From Candidatus Uabimicrobium amorphum (lineage in GTDB: Bacteria > Planctomycetota > Uabimicrobiia > Uabimicrobiales > Uabimicrobiaceae): 64,000 nucleotides of DNA. Position 1 is the first letter of the stretch. Each line of letters opens with the position of its first letter. The notes under the pieces are model-generated. The model saw only the letters and a program-made list of their open reading frames with translations. It did not search any database and had not been told where the DNA came from. The stretch spans positions 5,904,501 to 5,968,500 of the forward strand of contig NZ_AP019860.1 of assembly GCF_009002475.1 (NCBI RefSeq). The letters run 5' to 3'. Shown piece by piece: positions 60,201-64,000 of the stretch. The position numbers and the translations under genes are program-made.

Positions 60201-60311
60201 TGTTTGCCCACGACTTATGGTCTTGTCTTGCTGCGGAATACCAGGAATACTTTGTATCGTATCGTCATACTTTTTTGCTGTAGAAGGCCGTGGCGGTGGT
60301 GTTGGGTCCAT
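57204..60311 (-). CDS. Ser/Thr protein kinase with WD40 propeller
   Basis: The protein has 1035 residues. After a 30-residue leader the kinase domain (about 40-305) is complete: G-R-G-G-M-G-I-V-Y, A-L-K-V-I-M, I-L-H-R-D-I-K-P-S-N-I-M, I-M-D-F-G-L-A-K, G-T-V-F-Y-M-A-P-E-Q. One helix at about 326-347 follows. From about 420 on the sequence is WD40-like, with repeated A-F-S-x-D-D-x-x-I-x-S and I-K-I-W-x-L units; around twelve, enough for two seven-bladed propellers. The propellers probably sit outside the membrane. AGGAG precedes the start, 9 bp after the GH67-like gene. Confidence 0.94.
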   Translation of the reverse strand: MDPTPPPRPSTAKKYDDTIQSIPGIPQQDKTISRGQTFGRYVIEKELGRGGMGIVYKAHDPTLQKNIALKVIMHGDEKYIARFIVESTATAKLNHRNIVRFYEFGEHPQPFFTMEYIEGCTLSTLIKEKQISPALLIDILIEICDALAHAHHEQILHRDIKPSNIMIDHDQKPKIMDFGLAKVFDRTQLDLSKTGDVLGTVFYMAPEQLNGRAVLQSDIYSIGATMYEALTYRTVHQGDSFANLCLQILTKDPIPPRQLNPDICPYFEAICLKCLQRKPEKRYHNFAQLKQELVNLKNNRPIIARKYNYIDKVKNTVRHNWQLFTVIFLIIFLLSAFDIYIWIKDRELSAAYTQLEQQKNHANKTLAKISLQKSADHYKLQKYRDSGVFAAAALDFSQKSGTNVHNIRTQGKLYLQESLRKISLHKYQINTRLNRLNVAMSNDLQTIAFSSKQQVIVANEGKCIFRETYRDTDLISLSLNKSGEVLACSFTNNTVKIYNVLKKTSQTLNVMNCTVKINAPYIVFAYQGLLEIRNLDKPQMIHTTIKTSQEYPHPMLSFHAQKIICENAMYDVNTTKPLAKFSQHQHAIFAGENIIAATQNAIAVFGNDAKKKKQLNGHTATIYTLAFSPRQQIIASGSKDKSVKLWQNNRQIYSLDHFDSEVIQVNFSDEGHKLAVVTRKGSIQYYDLTLLLSISAQTINAHQTPIRHLAFSADDTMIVSAANKNAKLWKNSKRYRTLSFSNRITAITFSHDSKYLAISHSATQPQVTLHNIQTQQQKTFSQKTYDIVSLAFSPDDTKLATVATNGDINIYRALTMKKLTTLFHANGSAQVTFSSDGSLIAAMTNIHSFKTKDTIKIWHIKSGKLRYQFPHKYTQKIAFHPTKPILASIGNGHMYLWNLPQRNKVAQFPHCENQMEFSHQGTTFLTQKDKYTVTYRETKTGIPLRSFINNSQITQSALSNNNDLIATGDTTGKIKIWNLKIATTFFVAKHPHYTFIKTSPEELLQKDFNKTPRQTAQKIFAKKLTDSLSTQPLTK

Positions 60312-60320
60312 GAGTAACTC

Positions 60321-62840
60321 CTATTTTATTGAACCTTTTCGTAGACAGGGAATGATTCCTAAAGCACATAGAGTAGCGCCCATGTACAGTACATAATAAG
60401 GAAGTACCGTGGGTATATTCAGATGTGTGGTGATGCCCAATATACGCGATGTCATACCTGGAATGGCAAGCAGTTCATCATTAAAACACGCCAACATATT
60501 TTCGAAGCCACCAATGGTAAAGACACTTCCGTAAAACACCAGTAATACTCCCAATACCATGAGTAATTTTGGGCATGATTGATGAAAATTATTTGTGAGC
60601 ACAATGCAAATATGTCCCAAAATACACAAGCTAGAAACACCACAGAGCAATAAACGGAAAGAATCGTTTGTCCAAAAGTTTAACCAAAAATAAAAAGGCC
60701 CGCGAAGCGAAAGAATAACACATATAAACATCGAGAAGATGATAAGAGGCAGCATTGTTTTGCTAAAATGTGTGCGGGGCACAATCCATTTTTTTAAACC
60801 AACAAAGTAAATAATGAAAGCGATGGTATTTATGCATGAGAATGTTGGAGCGGTAAAAGAGGTAAATAGCCATAATAGTAGTGTGGCGATTACTGCTGTA
60901 CTTGCCAGAAAATCTTTGCCTTTGTAGTAGAGTACTAAAATCGTGAGGATGGCGATCACCAAAATGCGTGCCAGCCAAATCACCCATAGGCTTTTTAAGG
61001 CTTGATGACTACCAAAGTCGGCGAGGGTAAAATTATATGCGGGAAAATCTAAGTTACCTTTGTATTTTTCATAGTGTGTTTTGCGCGCACGGTGATAACT
61101 TTCGATGGCTTTGCGCCAATTGTCTTTTGTTCCTCCGTTATCTACCCACTGGTAAAACTTTAGTAGAAACTTTTTGTGATATGCCAACGTTTCGAACAAG
61201 TTTTCTTGGTACGCTAGAGATCTTTCTATGGCAGGTAACCAGTGCCTACCTTTTGTTATTTTGGGCTTGATGATGGAAAATGCTTTGCGCTTCTCTTTGA
61301 TTTTGTGTAGCAATGCGAATATTTCACTGATTGTTTCGTCTATGTTATTGCGGCTGACAAAATATAGATGGCTGGCGATGGATGTTGATGAGTCAACAAT
61401 GTCCCAATAGCAGTAAATTACTGGGGGAACCTCTAGTCCTAATCCCACGATGTATTTTCGCGCAAAAGTCGGTATCGTTAATCCCTGAGCTGTTATTTGG
61501 TGAGAGTCCTGTAGCAGTTCACACATCGTGGTGATGACCTTCTCGTCTTCTCCAAAATTTTGTGCGACCCAACTGCGCGTCCATTTCTCTACTGGTTCAT
61601 GGGGGTTTTGCGCAATCATTGCCGAAGAGTATACATTGGCATCTGTCCATAACCATAGGCCGTGAAAGGGATATGTCATCATCGGTCCGCGGCGTAATGG
61701 CCCACCGGATTGTGTCCATAACCAGATGCCGTGAATGTTTTCGTTGTGCTGTAAAAAACTATTGAGTGCGGTATGGTGTAATGGTCCCAGGTAATTGGGA
61801 ATGACATTAAATGCTTCGAACTCGCGACGTGCTTGTAATTCCACTACACGTTTATGTTTTCCGCGAAACAACGTAGGATTTAAAGGCAGATGGTTCCAAA
61901 AATCTCCCTGACATAATTTTGTTGAAATAATGAGGTTTTCCGAGTCGAGTTCACCAAGGACTTTTTTGTAGTCGTGGGGATTGGTATGCATATGTCCGAC
62001 TTCGCCTACTCCTACCGACCAAGTGCGGAACATGATAAAGCGTTTGTTTTGTTCTGCCACCTCCAAAAAAGCTCTAAGCATTTTTTGTACGGAGGTGATA
62101 CTGCGCACCAGTAATTCACTACCATAATCATATCCGGGACGATTGTAAACCGCCCCGGCTTCTCCCACACGTATGATCATTCCGCGAACCTGTGGAAAAT
62201 GGGTAAATAACTCTTGAAGACCTTTTTGGTATACTGTCCAAAACTTTTTGTTTTCAACGTCAAGGCTACCTATATTTTTATGGAAATACTTTTTGAGTGC
62301 ACCATTGAGGGCCACCATATCGGTTTTTAGAAACACCTGCATATTTTTTTGTTGCGCGTAGTCAAAAAAACGTCGATAAAAATGGCGCAGAACTTCGTGG
62401 CGTTTTATATATACGCTATCTGGTGCGTATACTTCGCGACCGCTTCCGAGTAGTTTAAAATCAACGAGCTTGAGAAAACCAGGGATTTCAATGGCGTTGA
62501 AACCAAGAGCGGCGGTGTGGTCGATGTATTTACAGTAGTCCACAAATACTTTTTCGAATGCTTCGCGACTTACAAAAGGTTCTTCAGTGAGAAATACATT
62601 TTCAAAGCGCCGTGTGTTATGTGAGTAGCTGTTTCCCCAATCTTTCGGATTGGTGACAATCCCAACCCCGCCCATGTCCACCATGCGTAACTTTAAAGTT
62701 CTTGGTGTTGTTTCGTTTATATTTTTTAAAGGTTGGGGAAGTTTTTTGTCTTTTATTTTGATGGCCAAAAAATGATTCAAATGGTTACCGATAAAAACGC
62801 CGATCGCTAGTGAAATAACAACGAAGATTACTTTTCGCAT
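60321..62840 (-). CDS. GH67-like glycoside hydrolase domain fused to a membrane domain
   Basis: I set the start at 62840 (M-R-K-V-I-F-V-V-I), preceded by GAAGG; the upstream frame runs into mutM. The protein has 839 residues. After a helix (4-22), residues about 50-600 look like an alpha-glucuronidase-type (GH67) TIM barrel: G-F-N-A-I-E-I-P-G, R-V-G-E-A-G-A, I-S-T-K-L-C-Q-G-D, and G-I-W-L-W-T-Q-S-G-G. I cannot verify catalytic Asp/Glu. The last 230 residues form about seven membrane helices. This hydrolase-plus-membrane layout is not one I know. It lies between mutM and the kinase-WD40 gene. Confidence 0.75.
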   Translation of the reverse strand: MRKVIFVVISLAIGVFIGNHLNHFLAIKIKDKKLPQPLKNINETTPRTLKLRMVDMGGVGIVTNPKDWGNSYSHNTRRFENVFLTEEPFVSREAFEKVFVDYCKYIDHTAALGFNAIEIPGFLKLVDFKLLGSGREVYAPDSVYIKRHEVLRHFYRRFFDYAQQKNMQVFLKTDMVALNGALKKYFHKNIGSLDVENKKFWTVYQKGLQELFTHFPQVRGMIIRVGEAGAVYNRPGYDYGSELLVRSITSVQKMLRAFLEVAEQNKRFIMFRTWSVGVGEVGHMHTNPHDYKKVLGELDSENLIISTKLCQGDFWNHLPLNPTLFRGKHKRVVELQARREFEAFNVIPNYLGPLHHTALNSFLQHNENIHGIWLWTQSGGPLRRGPMMTYPFHGLWLWTDANVYSSAMIAQNPHEPVEKWTRSWVAQNFGEDEKVITTMCELLQDSHQITAQGLTIPTFARKYIVGLGLEVPPVIYCYWDIVDSSTSIASHLYFVSRNNIDETISEIFALLHKIKEKRKAFSIIKPKITKGRHWLPAIERSLAYQENLFETLAYHKKFLLKFYQWVDNGGTKDNWRKAIESYHRARKTHYEKYKGNLDFPAYNFTLADFGSHQALKSLWVIWLARILVIAILTILVLYYKGKDFLASTAVIATLLLWLFTSFTAPTFSCINTIAFIIYFVGLKKWIVPRTHFSKTMLPLIIFSMFICVILSLRGPFYFWLNFWTNDSFRLLLCGVSSLCILGHICIVLTNNFHQSCPKLLMVLGVLLVFYGSVFTIGGFENMLACFNDELLAIPGMTSRILGITTHLNIPTVLPYYVLYMGATLCALGIIPCLRKGSIK

Positions 62841-62856
62841 TTTACCTTCCCCTTGA

Positions 62857-63684
62857 CTAAAGCACTTGACAGTTGACACAAAAAAACGTAGAACGGCCAC
62901 CAATGACACAGCTTTTTATTGTTTCTTCACAAAAGTAACAGGGTTCGTCTTTGCGTGCATAGACATTCAGGTCTATGGCAAATTCGCCGTGGTTGCCTTC
63001 GACATCAGAAAAACCTTTGTCTTGTAATGTTGTACCTCCGCGAACAATGGCACTGCGCAGTACACGGCGGATTTCTTTTAGCAATGTGCGCCATTCTTGA
63101 TGATTGAGAGCATTTGCCGGAGTGCATGGATGTATGGCACTTGCAAACAACGCTTCATTTGCATAAATGTTCCCGACGCCAACGATGATTTTTTGATCCA
63201 TAATGAATTGTTTTATTGGTAAGCTGCGCTTTTGCGCTTTGGTGACAAACATCTGGGGATTGTGTACCTCTAGTGGCTCTACGCCTAAATGGACCATGAG
63301 AGAATGTTGCTGCCATTTTCCGTCATCTATGGCAATAATGAGACCGAAACGCCGTGGATCGCGATAACGTATTTGCTGTTTGTCGTCTAGCTCAAAAATG
63401 ACGTGATCGTGTTTGTCGTACGCGGCTTTTTTGTCCAGTTTACAAAAACGCCCTGACATTCCTAAATGCACTATAATAGCTTTGTCTTTTATTTGCCAAA
63501 TCATATATTTTCCACGACGCAGGATATTTGTAATGCTTTGGCCTTTACAAATGTTATTGAGTTTTCTCGGTTGCAGGTCGTAACGCAAGTTTTTGCGTAG
63601 ACACTGCACTTTGGTGATGGTGCGACCTGCAAACATTTGTTGCAAACTTCGCGCGACGGTTTCTACTTCTGGTAACTCTGGCAT
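62857..63684 (-). CDS. mutM: Formamidopyrimidine-DNA glycosylase
   Basis: This base-excision enzyme removes 8-oxoguanine and ring-opened purines and cuts the strand at the abasic site. Start 63684 gives M-P-E-L-P-E-V-E-T, with the Pro that becomes the catalytic N terminus and the essential Glu. R-R-G-K-Y-M (Lys near 59), R-D-P-R-R-F-G and Q-K-I-I-V-G-V-G-N-I-Y-A-N-E are typical. The C-terminal zinc finger has C-Y-F-C and C-V-N-C. The 275 residues are full length. The gene is 5 bp after the unknown gene at the window edge and 16 bp before the GH67-like gene. Confidence 0.96.
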   Translation of the reverse strand: MPELPEVETVARSLQQMFAGRTITKVQCLRKNLRYDLQPRKLNNICKGQSITNILRRGKYMIWQIKDKAIIVHLGMSGRFCKLDKKAAYDKHDHVIFELDDKQQIRYRDPRRFGLIIAIDDGKWQQHSLMVHLGVEPLEVHNPQMFVTKAQKRSLPIKQFIMDQKIIVGVGNIYANEALFASAIHPCTPANALNHQEWRTLLKEIRRVLRSAIVRGGTTLQDKGFSDVEGNHGEFAIDLNVYARKDEPCYFCEETIKSCVIGGRSTFFCVNCQVL

Positions 63685-63688
63685 AGTT

Positions 63689-63997
63689 CTACTCCCAAGG
63701 TGTATTTTCCAATATAGCAGCAAACATTTTTCTTTTTTGACGATACGGACGTTGACGGCGATATTGTTGATAATATTGTATCAGATACAAGCACGCCGCA
63801 CGACGTCTGGTGTTATGGTCGAAACCTAGTACACTCTTGCACTGGCTGAGATAATATTGTAATAAAATTTTCTCCACCGCAGGAGTATTTTTTTCCTGAA
63901 CAAAATTGACAAATATCTCTTCCGGAAAACTATCTTTTTTCAATATGCGCAGTATGCTGTTGATCAATTTATTTGGTATCTTTTGTTGTATTTTCAT
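63689..63997 (-). CDS. Hypothetical protein at window edge, possibly incomplete
   Basis: 102 residues are visible, starting at an ATG 3 bp from the window end. Its true start may lie outside. The sequence is helical and basic, with R-R-R-A-A-C-L-Y-L-I-Q-Y-Y-Q-Q-Y-R-R-Q-R. No family was recognised. It lies directly before mutM and is probably co-transcribed with it. Confidence 0.55.
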   Translation of the reverse strand: MKIQQKIPNKLINSILRILKKDSFPEEIFVNFVQEKNTPAVEKILLQYYLSQCKSVLGFDHNTRRRAACLYLIQYYQQYRRQRPYRQKRKMFAAILENTPWE

Positions 63998-64000
63998 ATA

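Overview
The window comes from a low-GC bacterium that looks like a member of the Planctomycetota. This placement is an inference. It rests on three Hanks-type Ser/Thr kinases fused to different sensor or effector modules (formylglycine-generating-enzyme-like, TPR, WD40), a redoxin/cytochrome c/copper-monooxygenase-like fusion, a bacterial serpin, many leucine-rich-repeat and beta-propeller proteins, and a loose gene order with few long operons. A relative of Candidatus Uabimicrobium would fit, but nothing here proves it. Ordinary bacterial genes (aat, mutM, a FadE-type acyl-CoA dehydrogenase) and Shine-Dalgarno sites of the AGGAG type show that it is bacterial.

Layout. 1-5.6 kb: an RND/MMPL exporter (cut by the window edge), a Cache-HAMP adenylate cyclase, a palindromic repeat, and a small protein resembling an Hsp70 substrate-binding domain. 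5.7-9.3 kb: a minus-strand aat / glycerophosphodiesterase / lipoprotein cluster, and a class-3-type aldehyde dehydrogenase split by a frameshift. 9.3-16.4 kb: a CDF zinc transporter, a kinase-FGE fusion, a HEAT-like membrane protein and a secreted propeller-M15 peptidase. 16.5-24.3 kb: the first 'GCTF' protein, a helical-repeat secreted protein with FadE, a COG2403-type P-loop protein and a sigma-region-4-like protein. 24.7-36.2 kb: a secreted propeller-HAD fusion, a SnoaL-like protein, a VAO-type flavoprotein, an overlapping ChbG-SDR-M28 peptidase operon, a glycosyltransferase and a 971-residue protein with four excisionase-like repeats. 36.2-47 kb: GCTF-LRR, an MBOAT remnant, the redoxin/cytochrome fusion, a GCTF-STAS / tandem AAA+ / Hcp operon, a MITE-like element, and a second GCTF-LRR at the end of a five-gene minus-strand run. 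47-56.5 kb: PAP2, kinase-TPR, a repeat-domain secreted protein, GCTF-STAS, serpin, a TIGR04222-like protein, a methyltransferase, an odd tRNA-like gene and another GCTF-STAS-like gene. 57-64 kb: a minus-strand run of an unknown gene, mutM, a GH67-like membrane protein and kinase-WD40.

The most notable signal is a dispersed modular family of six genes (starts at 16557, 36204, 42153, 46790 minus, 51847 and 56503 minus). All share a roughly 80-residue Cys/Phe-rich N-terminal domain that reads as a short pentapeptide-type beta-helix (pattern Y-x-G-C-T-F, then N-C-x-F-x-N-C-S-F-R). The shared domain is followed by different C-terminal modules: LRR, STAS or beta-propeller. One member sits in a tight run with a tandem-P-loop AAA+ ATPase and an Hcp-like protein, which raises the possibility of a link to contractile secretion or membrane remodelling. 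I treat this as a hypothesis, not a demonstrated system.
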